Below are positions 26,750-35,765 of a stretch of DNA of 64,000 nt, piece after piece; within the stretch, counting starts at the first letter, position 1; the number at the start of each line of letters is the position of its first letter. Under the pieces are notes generated by a model. The model worked only from the letters and a program-made list of their open reading frames with translations, was not told where the DNA came from and made no database searches. The position numbers and the translations under genes were made by a program. Source of the DNA: Winogradskyella sp. (GTDB lineage: Bacteria > Bacteroidota > Bacteroidia > Flavobacteriales > Flavobacteriaceae); assembly GCA_028383925.1 (NCBI GenBank), contig JAOEWO010000003.1, forward strand, positions 89,437-153,436. Direction: 5' to 3'.

Positions 26750-27672
26750 TCTTCTGGTGGACTGTAATTATCAATAACATTTGTATAGGTGCCAAACTCA
26801 ATTTCGGTAGCGCTAATAGGTCCTAAATTTACATTAATAACAAGAAATGTGGTAAAAACAGTTCTTTGGTATTCATTAGCAACAGAACCTGGATCTGTAT
26901 ATATATCAGTCGCAAGATTATACAAATAACGTGCTATGTTAATACCTTCTGCATCTACTACCAAATCATTTTGAGGTATGCCATCTTCATTTTCATCTTC
27001 TAGTCGTGTTGGTATACCATCATCATCATCATCAGGATCTAGGTAATTAGGCAACATATCTCCATCTGTGTTTTTTGCATCTGTAAAAGGGTTGGCATCA
27101 CCATCAAAGTTATCATCTTCATTTATGGTTTTAATATTGTCATTGTCATCGTCTTCATCAAGGTAATCAGCAATGCCATCATTATCGGTGTCTATTGCAT
27201 CAGAGAAATCGCCATCACCATTTGGGTCTCTACCTTCGTCTTCACTTGGTATGCCATCATTATCATCATCATCTATAGTAACGGTAATAATTATTTGTCC
27301 TGATGGGGCTTCAAAATCGCCTGTAATATCTAAGTTTGCTGGCGGAATTATAGAACACAAATCATTAGTTTCTAAAACTCTGTTGTATCTGCGGTAATTA
27401 AACCTAATAGTGTTTTCGTTTATAGTTCTTATTTCAGGCATATCTTCTGGTGTAGGCTCTGTAAATAGTAACTCTGTATCTTCGTCTTTTGGAAGAATTA
27501 GCGATAAAGATTCACTTGGATCTTCTCGCGTATCAAAAATTAAATAAGAAGCTTCAAAGTTATCGCAACGCTCTAGTTGTTGACTAAATTCTAAATCGGT
27601 ACTGATAATGTCACCATCGTCACAAGCTGCAAAAACCACTAAAAAAAGCATTAAATATATACGACGTATCAT
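26746..27672 (-). CDS. Lipoprotein with Asp-rich calcium-binding repeats (thrombospondin type 3-like)
   Basis: A 308-residue lipoprotein. The signal MIRRIYLMLFLVVFAAC has its lipidated Cys at residue 17. Residues about 135-245 carry repeated Asp-rich loops (DDDDNDGIPSEDE, DTDNDGIADYLDEDDDND, DPDDDDDGIPTRLEDENEDG) of the thrombospondin type 3/calcium-binding type found in surface proteins of Bacteroidota. I chose the ATG at 27672 because the lipobox then falls at the normal position and the -7 box at 27688 is close; an upstream ATG at 27723 would add 17 residues. It overlaps the convergent Smr gene by 4 bp (CTAG). Confidence 0.82.
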   Translation of the reverse strand: MIRRIYLMLFLVVFAACDDGDIISTDLEFSQQLERCDNFEASYLIFDTREDPSESLSLILPKDEDTELLFTEPTPEDMPEIRTINENTIRFNYRRYNRVLETNDLCSIIPPANLDITGDFEAPSGQIIITVTIDDDDNDGIPSEDEGRDPNGDGDFSDAIDTDNDGIADYLDEDDDNDNIKTINEDDNFDGDANPFTDAKNTDGDMLPNYLDPDDDDDGIPTRLEDENEDGIPQNDLVVDAEGINIARYLYNLATDIYTDPGSVANEYQRTVFTTFLVINVNLGPISATEIEFGTYTNVIDNYSPPED

Positions 27673-27687
27673 AGATTGAATTTTAAA

Positions 27688-27695
27688 CAAAAATA
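27688..27695 (-). promoter_or_regulatory. -7 box (TATTTTTG) for the Asp-rich lipoprotein
   Basis: An exact TAnnTTTG match on the minus strand, 15 nt from the ATG at 27672. It shares an intergenic region of 86 bp with the divergent cysteine desulfurase promoter. Confidence 0.5.
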
Positions 27696-27746
27696 ACAGA
27701 TTTGTAAAATTATAACGCTTCATTATTCAAATAATTTTATTTGCGA

Positions 27747-27754
27747 TATTTTTG
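27747..27754 (+). promoter_or_regulatory. -7 box (TATTTTTG) for cysteine desulfurase
   Basis: An exact TAnnTTTG match only 4 nt before the ATG at 27759. Transcription would begin at or within a base or two of the start codon. Confidence 0.55.
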
Positions 27755-27758
27755 CAAC

Positions 27759-28907
27759 ATGAATGCAATTTATTTAGACAATGCCGCAACTACAGCTTTA
27801 CGACCAGAAGTTGTTGACGTAATGACAAAAGTGCTTAGTGAACAATTTGGTAATCCGTCTTCTACCCATAGTTTTGGTAGAACTTCAAAATCACTTTTAG
27901 AACAGTGTCGTAAAAACATAGCTAAACATTTTAATGTCTCTGCTGCTGAGATTGTTTTTACCTCAGGGGGTACCGAAGCCGATAATTTAGCGCTGCGAAG
28001 TAGTGTTAGAGACTTAGGAGTTACCGAAATTATAACTACAAAAATAGAGCATCATGCTGTTTTACATACAGCAGAGCAATTGCAAAACGAATATAACGTC
28101 GACTTAAAATATGTAGAATTAGACGATTTAGGTTTTATTAATTACCAGCATTTAGAGAGCCTTTTAAAAGCATCAAAAAAAGCTGTAGTAAGTTTAATGC
28201 ATATTAATAATGAAATAGGTAATATTTTAGATATTGAGCGTGTTGCTAAACTTTGTAAAAGCTATAATGCCTTATTTCATACAGATAGTGTGCAATCTGT
28301 AGGGCATTACACTACCGATTTAAAGGCAATACCCATAGATTTTTTAGCGGCAAGTGCTCATAAATTTCATGGACCAAAAGGTGTTGGGTTCTGTTTTATA
28401 AGAAAAGAATCTGGTTTAAAACCATTAATTTTTGGTGGTGAACAAGAACGTGGTTACAGAGCTGGTACAGAAGGATTACATAATATAGTTGGTATGGATA
28501 AAGCTTTAGAGATGGCTTACACAAATCTAGATACAGAAAAAGCACAAGTATCAGCGTTAAAAACTTACTTTGTAGAACAGCTTAATTTAAAACTTCCAGA
28601 ATGTCATTTTAATGGTGCTTCTGCATGTATGACGACTGCAACCTATACCTTAATAAATGTAGCATTACCTGTAACGGCCGAAAAAGCAGCAATGCTTCAG
28701 TTTCAATTAGACTTAAAAGGTATAGCGTGCTCTAAAGGAAGTGCTTGCCAAAGTGGTAGTACAACTGGTTCGCATGTTTTAAAAGAAGTGTCTACTGTTC
28801 AAATATTAAAGCGACCTTCTATCCGTTTTTCATTAAGTATTTATAACAAAAAAGCAGATATAGATTATGTTATTAATACATTAGTGGAATTTACAAGTAG
28901 CTCTTAA
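27759..28907 (+). CDS. Cysteine desulfurase (IscS/NifS family)
   Basis: A 382-residue PLP enzyme that removes sulfur from cysteine for Fe-S clusters and thiolated tRNA. Motifs are YLDNAATT at the start, HH at 98-99 (KIEHHAVLHT), the PLP lysine K202 in SAHKFHGPKG, and the active-site loop CSKGSACQSG with C324 and catalytic C330. The ATG at 27759 gives the family start (MNAIYLDNAAT); the longer frame begins at a TTG (27741) upstream of the -7 box and is unlikely. The gene may be translated from a leaderless mRNA. The next gene lies 20 bp downstream. Confidence 0.93.
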   Translation: MNAIYLDNAATTALRPEVVDVMTKVLSEQFGNPSSTHSFGRTSKSLLEQCRKNIAKHFNVSAAEIVFTSGGTEADNLALRSSVRDLGVTEIITTKIEHHAVLHTAEQLQNEYNVDLKYVELDDLGFINYQHLESLLKASKKAVVSLMHINNEIGNILDIERVAKLCKSYNALFHTDSVQSVGHYTTDLKAIPIDFLAASAHKFHGPKGVGFCFIRKESGLKPLIFGGEQERGYRAGTEGLHNIVGMDKALEMAYTNLDTEKAQVSALKTYFVEQLNLKLPECHFNGASACMTTATYTLINVALPVTAEKAAMLQFQLDLKGIACSKGSACQSGSTTGSHVLKEVSTVQILKRPSIRFSLSIYNKKADIDYVINTLVEFTSSS

Positions 28908-28927
28908 TTATAGTATTACAGCTTAAA

Positions 28928-29896
28928 ATGAAAAACAAATGCTTAGTTGTTATTCTTGGTCATGCCCGAGCGTCAGATCTCACTTGGGATTCATTTAAAT
29001 CTAATGTTTTTTATAAATTAAATGCAGATTTAGCACTTTGCGTTGGCGAGTCTAACACTAATAATAACGCAAACCCATATTGGAAACATGCCAAATATAA
29101 ATGGGTAAGTGAAGAATACGAAAATTATGCATTGGGTTATGATAATTTTCAGAACATTTACGGTGGTACTAATAACTGGAGAGAATTATTAGATTTTGCA
29201 CCAGATGATGTGGCACCATTTTTAGGCGGTTGTTATGACGAAAAAAATAAGCCTGCGGCTTCAGCAGGTATATTAATTTATTACAGAGCGCTTGCTTTAC
29301 AGTATATTAAAGATCTTAAATTAGATAATACTTACGATCGATTTTTAATTACCCGATCAGATTTTATATGGCAAAGTCCGCATCCTAGTTTAGATAAGTT
29401 AAGTTCAGCTAAAATATGGATAGCTTTTGGCGAAAAATATGGTGGCATTACAGACCGGTATGCGTTATTAAATAATAAAGATGTTTTTACATATTTAGAT
29501 ATTTTAAGGCCAATTGTAACAGACCACATTTTATTAAAGTCTAAATTATTAGTATTCGATAAGTATCGCCGTATTAATATGGAGTCTTATATTAAATTTC
29601 ATTTATTAGACAATAATATTTACAAAAGCGTTCGTTTTATACCTTATTATATGTTTAGTGTTAGAAACAAAGATTCACCAGGGCGTTGGTCTAAAGGTAC
29701 TTATAATAAGAAGCTAGATTGTTTTATAAAGTACCCAGATGAGAAGATAATGGCAGATATATATGCTAATTTTTTCTCTAAGTTTGGCTTACTTAATTCA
29801 TTTAAATGTTATCCTTACAACTACGTAATATATAGTATTATTGAGTTTACAGCAAAAGTAAAACGACGTCTATTTAAGACAAAGATTAAATATTAG
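28928..29896 (+). CDS. Hypothetical protein, possibly a surface-glycan transferase-like enzyme
   Basis: A 322-residue soluble protein rich in aromatic and basic residues. It has no signal peptide or membrane segment. RFLITRSDFIW resembles the nucleotide-sugar binding region of some GT-A type transferases, in which R.D precedes a beta-strand, and a second acidic cluster occurs in NAD-LALCVGES. This is weak evidence, and I do not recognise the family with confidence. It starts 20 bp after cysteine desulfurase and could be co-transcribed. It is followed by a long AT-rich gap, which fits acquisition or decay in this area. Confidence 0.45.
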   Translation: MKNKCLVVILGHARASDLTWDSFKSNVFYKLNADLALCVGESNTNNNANPYWKHAKYKWVSEEYENYALGYDNFQNIYGGTNNWRELLDFAPDDVAPFLGGCYDEKNKPAASAGILIYYRALALQYIKDLKLDNTYDRFLITRSDFIWQSPHPSLDKLSSAKIWIAFGEKYGGITDRYALLNNKDVFTYLDILRPIVTDHILLKSKLLVFDKYRRINMESYIKFHLLDNNIYKSVRFIPYYMFSVRNKDSPGRWSKGTYNKKLDCFIKYPDEKIMADIYANFFSKFGLLNSFKCYPYNYVIYSIIEFTAKVKRRLFKTKIKY

Positions 29897-30406
29897 AGTG
29901 GGGTGTGAGACCTTAAATGTTTTTTTAGGGTTAATTAAATAGGTCTTGTAGTTTGTTTAATTCTTCTAAATAAGTGATAATTTGGTCTCAATGGTATTGG
30001 TAAAAGAAAGATGTGTGTTTTTTATTGAAATTATCTATTATAACCAGACTAGATTAGGGATAATGAAGTTTAAAGAAAAGCTTTTCTACCATTATATTAT
30101 TGTCCTGTTGCCTATTTACAGATCTTATTTTGTGATATTTTAATTTAGTATTCTTTTTATGAATCTAAATAGTTAGTAATACCTAAATCAATATTAATTT
30201 TTTTGAAACACTTTTTTTTAGGCTGAAAAACAGAATAGGTAAGACTCTTTTGTAAGCTATTAAAATCATTTTATTTTAATAGACATAAATTTCACGACTT
30301 ACAAGTAAGTTGATATTGCAAGTATAGTTTTGATAATTTAATTTTAGAGAGGTCTATATTTGTTGTAATCTAACGTTACCTTTTGCTTTAAAATAGATTT
30401 TTAAAT
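29897..30406. other. AT-rich intergenic gap without a recognisable gene
   Basis: No frame with recognisable protein character is seen in these 510 bp, nor a terminator or a tRNA. Together with the short relic at 30407-30493 it may be an eroded gene region. Confidence 0.5.
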
Positions 30407-30493
30407 GTGAGATTTGTCTTCATCATAGTAATATTTCGTTTTGCTTTAGCACAAAAACTAGAATATAAAATTATAAACAATAAGATTACATAA
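30407..30493 (+). pseudogene. Signal-peptide-like fragment, remnant of an exported protein
   Basis: From a GTG, the frame reads VRFVFIIVIFRFALAQ and stops after 28 codons. This has the basic start, hydrophobic core and ALA-Q cleavage site of a signal peptide. The stop at 30491-30493 leaves only 12 residues of mature sequence. It is either a broken gene or a tiny secreted peptide. No promoter was recognised. Confidence 0.3.
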
Positions 30494-30507
30494 TATCTTA
30501 CACCTAA

Positions 30508-32973
30508 TTAAAATCTAGCAGATAACCTTAGGTTAAAAACACGAGGCGTTAAAAAGTTAGGTATTGCAAATTGTCTTTTACTATAAACATCCCTTACCCA
30601 AGTATTGGTTATGGTGTTTTGGTTATTAAACATATTATAGATTTCGAAACCAATAGACAAATCTTTAAATGCATTTTTCCATTTTGCGTTATAGGTTTTT
30701 TCAGAATTAACAATAACATAAGAAATACCTAAGTCTGCACGTCTGTAATCTCTAAGTCTAACCTGAAAATTATAAGGATCTGCATAACTTGGAGATCCTC
30801 CAGGTACACCAGTATTATAGACTAAGTTTAAGTACATTTTTAAATCTGGAATATTTGGCACATAATCTTGAAACAAAGCTCCAAACTTTAACCGTTGGTC
30901 AGTTGGTCTTGCTATAAAACCTCGGTTATCTATGTTTTCTTCAGTTTTTAAATACCCAAAGCTAAACCAAGACTCTGTACCAGGTACAAACTCGCCATTA
31001 ATACGTACGTCTAATCCATAGGCATAGGCTTCTGCATTATTTTTAGCACGATAACGAATTCTTACATTTTCTAAGGTATAGGGGTTAACATCAGTTAAGC
31101 CTTTGTAATACGCTTCAGTAACGAGTTTAAAAGGTCTATCCCACATTTCAAAACTATATTCATTTCCTAATACAATATGAAATGATTTTTGTGCTTTTAC
31201 ATTGGGTTGTACCACACCCGAAGAATCTCGTAACTCTCTATAAAAGGGTGGTTGGTAGTAAAGGCCTCCGGCAACTCTAAAGAGCATATCTTTCTCCCAG
31301 TTTGGTTTTATTGCAAATTGTGCTCTTGGGCTAAATACGGTTTGTGTAGAACCTTCAATATTTTCGCCTCCTACTGCCCAAGTATGTTGGCGTACACCAA
31401 CATTATAAAACACTTCGTTTTCTCCCCATGATGTGCGTTTACTGTATTGAGCAAAAGCTTGCAAACGATTAATGTTTACACGATTTAAAGCACGTATGTT
31501 TTGAAATGCTGTTAAAGGACCAGAAAAGGCTTGGTAAGGTTGTGGGTTAAGCTGGCTAACGTTTGGTGGTCTAATAGAAAAACCAGCAGAGTCTATAACT
31601 TCATATTCAACTAGACGATCCCTTATATCTTCGTGTGTATATTTTACAGACCATTCAACCGTGGTTTCGTCATCAATTTTGTAATCACCTCTATGTTCTG
31701 CATTTACAATAAGTGCGTCTAACTCATTACGTGCGTGTGTTAATTGAGAGCCAATACCTTCGCTAAATTCTACTTCGCCTAAATCATCATCACCAATATT
31801 TGTATTGACTTCACCAAGGCGGTATTGCGCAAAAATATCGAAAAACTCTTGCTCTGTTGTATGGTAGGCAGATGCAATAAATTTTAATGTTAAGTCATCG
31901 CTTGCAAAATAGTTGGCTTTAAAAGCACCAAAATAGGTTTGGTACTGATCTCTTTCCTGTCCGTTGTAAGCTACTAATAAAGCTACTGGATCGTCTATAG
32001 TGCCAAAATTAGTTTGTCTGTTTTGAGGTTCAAAATTATATTTATTTATAGAGATGTTACCTAAAAAATTAAGATGAAACTTACTCGAAAAGCGGTAGGT
32101 AAGGTATGTTTGTGCATCTGCAAAAACAGGTTCTACATTGCCTTCGGTTTCAAGATTATTTAAAATTAAACTATTGTCTCTGTAGCGTACACCTGCTATA
32201 CCAGAAAATTTACCATCTTTACTAACGGTTTCTACAGCTAAGCTTCCACCTAATAAACTTAAATCGGTTCTTATTCCAAAGTTATCAGGATTTCTATAAG
32301 TTATATCTAAAACAGAAGATAGTTTATCGCCATATTTTGCTTGAAAACCACCAGCAGAGAAACCTACATTTTGCACCAAGTCTGTATTTACAAAACTCAG
32401 CCCTTCTTGGTTACCAGATCGTATTAAAAAGGGTCTGTAAACTTCTATTTCATTTACATAAACTAAGTTTTCATCAAAGTTACCACCTCTAACGGAGTAT
32501 TGTGTACTTAACTCGTTAGATATGTTTACACCAGGTAGTGTTTTTAAAATATTTTCTACACCAGGTTGTGCCCCTTTTATGGTTCTTATGGTTTCGGCAG
32601 ATAGTGTTGTAACACCATCTACAGACTGTCTTGTGTTTGTGTTAAGTACAACTGTAGCAATTTGTACAACATCTGTTTTTAGTACAGGGTTGTATAATAA
32701 TTCTTGTCCGTTTTTAAGATTAAAAATTTGCTCAACGCGTTTATGAGATAAATGTGTAAATACGACTATAATGTCTTTACCGTAAGGTATCTTAAGTTCG
32801 TAAAAGCCATTAATATTTGTAGTTGTCCCTTCGCCATTGCTGGCTTTTATATTAACATTATAAATAGGGTTATTAGCTTCGTCTAAAATAACACCTCTTA
32901 TTGTTGCAGACTGCGAAAAAGAAAGGCAACTTATTAGTAAGCCTATTAGTACTGTAAATTGTAAGCGTTTCAA
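30508..32973 (-). CDS. TonB-dependent outer-membrane receptor with carboxypeptidase-like N-terminal domain
   Basis: An 821-residue protein with a signal peptide (MKRLQFTVLIGLLISCLSFS), a carboxypeptidase D regulatory-like domain (about 22-103, GVILDEANNPIYNVNI), a plug domain (about 115-225, ENILKTLPGVN, TQYSVRGGNFDENLVYVNE) and a 22-strand barrel ending in an aromatic residue (RLSARF). The length and domain order are those of Bacteroidota TonB receptors for iron chelates, vitamins or oligosaccharides. No SusD partner is adjacent, so it does not look like a canonical Sus pair. It lies 12 bp after the M23 peptidase gene on the same strand, which suggests an operon. Confidence 0.9.
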   Translation of the reverse strand: MKRLQFTVLIGLLISCLSFSQSATIRGVILDEANNPIYNVNIKASNGEGTTTNINGFYELKIPYGKDIIVVFTHLSHKRVEQIFNLKNGQELLYNPVLKTDVVQIATVVLNTNTRQSVDGVTTLSAETIRTIKGAQPGVENILKTLPGVNISNELSTQYSVRGGNFDENLVYVNEIEVYRPFLIRSGNQEGLSFVNTDLVQNVGFSAGGFQAKYGDKLSSVLDITYRNPDNFGIRTDLSLLGGSLAVETVSKDGKFSGIAGVRYRDNSLILNNLETEGNVEPVFADAQTYLTYRFSSKFHLNFLGNISINKYNFEPQNRQTNFGTIDDPVALLVAYNGQERDQYQTYFGAFKANYFASDDLTLKFIASAYHTTEQEFFDIFAQYRLGEVNTNIGDDDLGEVEFSEGIGSQLTHARNELDALIVNAEHRGDYKIDDETTVEWSVKYTHEDIRDRLVEYEVIDSAGFSIRPPNVSQLNPQPYQAFSGPLTAFQNIRALNRVNINRLQAFAQYSKRTSWGENEVFYNVGVRQHTWAVGGENIEGSTQTVFSPRAQFAIKPNWEKDMLFRVAGGLYYQPPFYRELRDSSGVVQPNVKAQKSFHIVLGNEYSFEMWDRPFKLVTEAYYKGLTDVNPYTLENVRIRYRAKNNAEAYAYGLDVRINGEFVPGTESWFSFGYLKTEENIDNRGFIARPTDQRLKFGALFQDYVPNIPDLKMYLNLVYNTGVPGGSPSYADPYNFQVRLRDYRRADLGISYVIVNSEKTYNAKWKNAFKDLSIGFEIYNMFNNQNTITNTWVRDVYSKRQFAIPNFLTPRVFNLRLSARF

Positions 32974-32985
32974 ATAGTTTAGTTT

Positions 32986-34680
32986 TTATTTTCTAAAAAA
33001 TGTTGCTTCAAATGTAGAACTATTTCCTACATTATCTGTAACTATTATTTTTAATTCGTTTTTAGTGTCTTTAATAATACCATCATTAAAGTCGTGTATT
33101 AACGTATTTGTTTTGTAATCGTATTCCATTAAAATCCATTGTCCATTTACAGTAGCTCTGTATTTACTAATGCCTGATAATTCGTCATCAATTTTAACCT
33201 TTAAATAGCGGTATTTACTCAACCATTTATTGTCTTGAAAGTTAACTGGCTTTATAGTAGGCGAAATAGTATCCATAGCAATGGTGTAGGTGCCAAACAT
33301 TTTGCTGCCTGCACTTAATATATTGCCTTTGCGTTTAGTGTATACATAACTTGGTCTTTTGTAATACCCATAAAGTCTTGCAATAAATATTTTATCTTGG
33401 TGCTCTGTTTTGTAATTAGTAACGTCGTAATTAATATAAAAATTCTTTTGAAGCGGAATTTTATCTTCATGAAGATGAAGCGTATCTGAGTTTACTTTAA
33501 AGTCAATAAGCACATCATCATAAACGGTGTTTGCGTAAAAGCTTACACTAACATTACCCGATTCTAATTTGGTGGTCTTATCGCTATACACAAGTGATTT
33601 GTCTAAAGTATTTATATTTTCTTCGTTTGCTACACTTATACTACTGTGTTTACCTTCAATAGGAATACTAACCCAAGTTTCATTTTGTTTAAAATCTCGG
33701 ATCCTTATTTTATATACAGAAGAAGTACTGTCTTCAATTTTAATATACCCATTATCATAAGCGTCTTTATAAAGACTAAGTGGGTTGTTTTGTTCTATAA
33801 ATAATTTCTGAATTTTAGATTTATGGGTTCTATAATATTCATAATCTACTAAGCGTTTTATGTGTTTTGTTTCTTCAAAACTAAACCGTTTAAAATCTAT
33901 TTCTAAACTTTTATTGCCATTATAAAAAGTCTGAATATTACTAACACCATTATTATTTGGTGCTAAATCTTGCTTGTCATTAGATACAATACCAAAACCA
34001 ATATTGCCGTAAGCCGTAATTTTTTCTACGTCATAACTACCATTTTTATTAGGAATAAGTCTTAGAGGTATGCGTTTTGTTTCACCGTTAACAACAGCGT
34101 TTTTATCTTTTGTGTAGGCATAAATACCAGATACATAAGGTGCCGTAGTGTCTTTAATGTCGTAACCAAATAACATAGGGTTTATTGGGCGTTCTTGGTT
34201 GTCTCTAATTTCAAAATGCAAATGTGGCCCACCAGATCCTCCTGTATTACCAGAATAGGCAATAACTTCATCTGTATTAATAAGTAATTCTGTTGTGTTG
34301 GGAAACACTTCAACTTCAAAACTTTCTTTAGCATATTGGCAATCTTTTATATAATCCTCTAAACGTTTAGAGAATTTTTGCAGATGACCGTAAACTGTAG
34401 TGTAGCCATTTGGGTGTGTTATATAAATAGCTTTGCCGTAACCAAAATGAGAGATTTTAATTCTGCTTATATATCCATTTGCAGCGGCATATACTTTTAA
34501 GCCTTCTTTTTGTTGGGTTTTAATATCTAAGCCACCATGAAAGTGTGTTGATCTTAATTCTGCAAAAGTACCAGCGAGTACTGTAGGTATATCTAACGGA
34601 TTTCTAAAATAATCTTGAGGATATTCTGATTGTGCATATAGTGAGCTAGAAATTAAAAATAAGAACAAAATGTTTTTCAT
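32986..34680 (-). CDS. M23 family metalloendopeptidase, exported
   Basis: A 564-residue protein with a signal peptide (MKNILFLFLISSSLYAQ) and an M23 (LytM) domain at residues about 40-165. Zinc ligands are H48 and D52 (THFHGGLDI) and H155 (GPHLHFEIRD, with H153 catalytic). The long C-terminal part (about 170-564) is beta-rich and not recognised. M23 enzymes cut peptide cross-bridges in peptidoglycan. The gene precedes a TonB receptor on the minus strand, with only 12 bp between them. Confidence 0.9.
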   Translation of the reverse strand: MKNILFLFLISSSLYAQSEYPQDYFRNPLDIPTVLAGTFAELRSTHFHGGLDIKTQQKEGLKVYAAANGYISRIKISHFGYGKAIYITHPNGYTTVYGHLQKFSKRLEDYIKDCQYAKESFEVEVFPNTTELLINTDEVIAYSGNTGGSGGPHLHFEIRDNQERPINPMLFGYDIKDTTAPYVSGIYAYTKDKNAVVNGETKRIPLRLIPNKNGSYDVEKITAYGNIGFGIVSNDKQDLAPNNNGVSNIQTFYNGNKSLEIDFKRFSFEETKHIKRLVDYEYYRTHKSKIQKLFIEQNNPLSLYKDAYDNGYIKIEDSTSSVYKIRIRDFKQNETWVSIPIEGKHSSISVANEENINTLDKSLVYSDKTTKLESGNVSVSFYANTVYDDVLIDFKVNSDTLHLHEDKIPLQKNFYINYDVTNYKTEHQDKIFIARLYGYYKRPSYVYTKRKGNILSAGSKMFGTYTIAMDTISPTIKPVNFQDNKWLSKYRYLKVKIDDELSGISKYRATVNGQWILMEYDYKTNTLIHDFNDGIIKDTKNELKIIVTDNVGNSSTFEATFFRK

Positions 34681-34799
34681 ATAATAAGCTATATAGCTAA
34701 AATATTAATTTGTAGCTATTACCAAGCAGTAAAGGTGTATTATTTTTTAACGCTCAATTTATATTGATGTTATACTTATTAAAAATAATTGTAAAAGAA

Positions 34800-34830
34800 T
34801 TGTATTTTTTCATAAGGTATGTTAACTTTG
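34800..34830 (+). promoter_or_regulatory. Promoter of the coiled-coil/zapA operon
   Basis: TTG (34800-34802), 20 nt, then TAACTTTG (34823-34830), an exact TAnnTTTG. The leader would be about 20 nt before the ATG at 34855. Confidence 0.7.
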
Positions 34831-34854
34831 TTACAATAGTATTGAATTGCTTTA

Positions 34855-35145
34855 ATGAGTAAAATAGAAGACATTGTTGATGCCTTAGAAAATAAAATCA
34901 GTAAGGTTTTGCATAAGAAGGAGGTTTTAAAACAAACTAATGCAAAGTTAACTGAACAGTTAAGCCAACAACAACACAAGCTAATACAGCAACAAGATGA
35001 AATTAAATCTTGGTCAGATAAGTATGAAACACTTAAAATGGCAAATTCAATGCTTGGTAGTGACGAAAATAAGCGAGAAACGAAGCTAAAGATAAATGCA
35101 TTAATTAGAGATATAGACCATTGTATTGGTCAGCTCTCTGAATAA
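34855..35145 (+). CDS. Short coiled-coil protein encoded upstream of zapA
   Basis: A 96-residue protein that is nearly all coiled coil (DIVDALENKISKVLHKKEVLK, then LTEQLSQQQHKLIQQQDEIK). No signal peptide or membrane segment is present. It lies 14 bp upstream of zapA on the same strand with a shared promoter. By size, heptad pattern and position it may be a ZapB-like division-ring or septal organiser, but this is inference and the sequence shows no family signature that I recognise. Confidence 0.6.
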   Translation: MSKIEDIVDALENKISKVLHKKEVLKQTNAKLTEQLSQQQHKLIQQQDEIKSWSDKYETLKMANSMLGSDENKRETKLKINALIRDIDHCIGQLSE

Positions 35146-35159
35146 TTTTGTAAATTTAA

Positions 35160-35447
35160 ATGGCAGATCAATTAAAAATAAAGCTTTCTATAGCAAATAG
35201 AGTTTATCCATTAACAATAAACCCTAAGCAAGAAGAAGGTTTACGAAAGGCCACAAAGCAAATTGAGACCATGATTGGTCAATTTGAACAAAACTATTCT
35301 GTAAGAGATAAACAAGATGTATTAGCAATGTGTGCATTACAATTTGCAGCTCAAGTAGAACAAAAATCTATAGATAAAGAATATGTTAATGAAGAGGTGC
35401 AAGAGAAGTTAGAAGCTTTAAATGACCTTTTACAATCACATATTTAA
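35160..35447 (+). CDS. zapA: Cell division protein ZapA
   Basis: A 95-residue ZapA protein. The N-terminal part (KIKLSIANRVYPLTI) matches the ZapA head; a long C-terminal helix (LAMCALQFAAQVEQ and VQEKLEALNDLLQ) forms the dimer/tetramer coiled coil. ZapA bundles FtsZ protofilaments at the division ring. It is second in an operon with a coiled-coil gene and is followed by a probable 6S RNA and rny. Confidence 0.85.
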   Translation: MADQLKIKLSIANRVYPLTINPKQEEGLRKATKQIETMIGQFEQNYSVRDKQDVLAMCALQFAAQVEQKSIDKEYVNEEVQEKLEALNDLLQSHI

Positions 35448-35472
35448 CTCGTACGTTCTTTAAAATAAATAA

Positions 35473-35687
35473 GGTTACTGCCTACATTAGTTACATTTTT
35501 TGATAAACTCAACGATCAATTCTTTAAAAAGGGTGAGTTTAAGTTGTAAAATCGTGCTGTTAGTGCTGCCCGTGCTAAACTTGTTTTAGTAACACAGTAT
35601 CTTAGACAGATTTTTGATCAGCTTGTTAGCCCTAAACTTGTTTTTAAGGAGTTTATACAAAACCGATAATTGATGTAGGCTTTTTTT
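35473..35687 (+). ncRNA. ssrS: Probable 6S RNA (flavobacterial type)
   Basis: A non-coding stretch between zapA and rny with a strong closing helix: 35480-35493 (GCCTACATTAGTTA) pairs with 35667-35680 (TAATTGATGTAGGC) over 14 bp including two G-U pairs, followed directly by T7. Inside, AAACTCA (35505-35511) pairs with TGAGTTT (35534-35540). A 12-13-nt direct repeat, CTAAACTTGTTTT, occurs twice (about 35575 and 35632). A long rod of about 200 nt ending in a terminator is the plan of 6S RNA, which binds and sequesters the housekeeping RNA polymerase. The location after zapA also matches 6S genes in many bacteria. No covariance test was possible. Confidence 0.6.
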
Positions 35688-35765
35688 ATACTACTCATTT
35701 TGATTTTTTATTTCTAAGAAATTAAATTTTAAATTGAGTTTAGACACTAAAACTAAAAAATAAAC

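Noticed and set aside
27000..27290. CAT/CATCAT-rich stretch resembling a microsatellite
   Set aside because: It is in frame and encodes the Asp-rich calcium-binding loops of the lipoprotein, so it is explained by coding sequence.
29906..29990. Inverted pair TGAGACC/GGTCTCA in the long gap
   Set aside because: Only 7 bp with a loop of about 70 nt and no supporting flanking structure; expected by chance at this scale.
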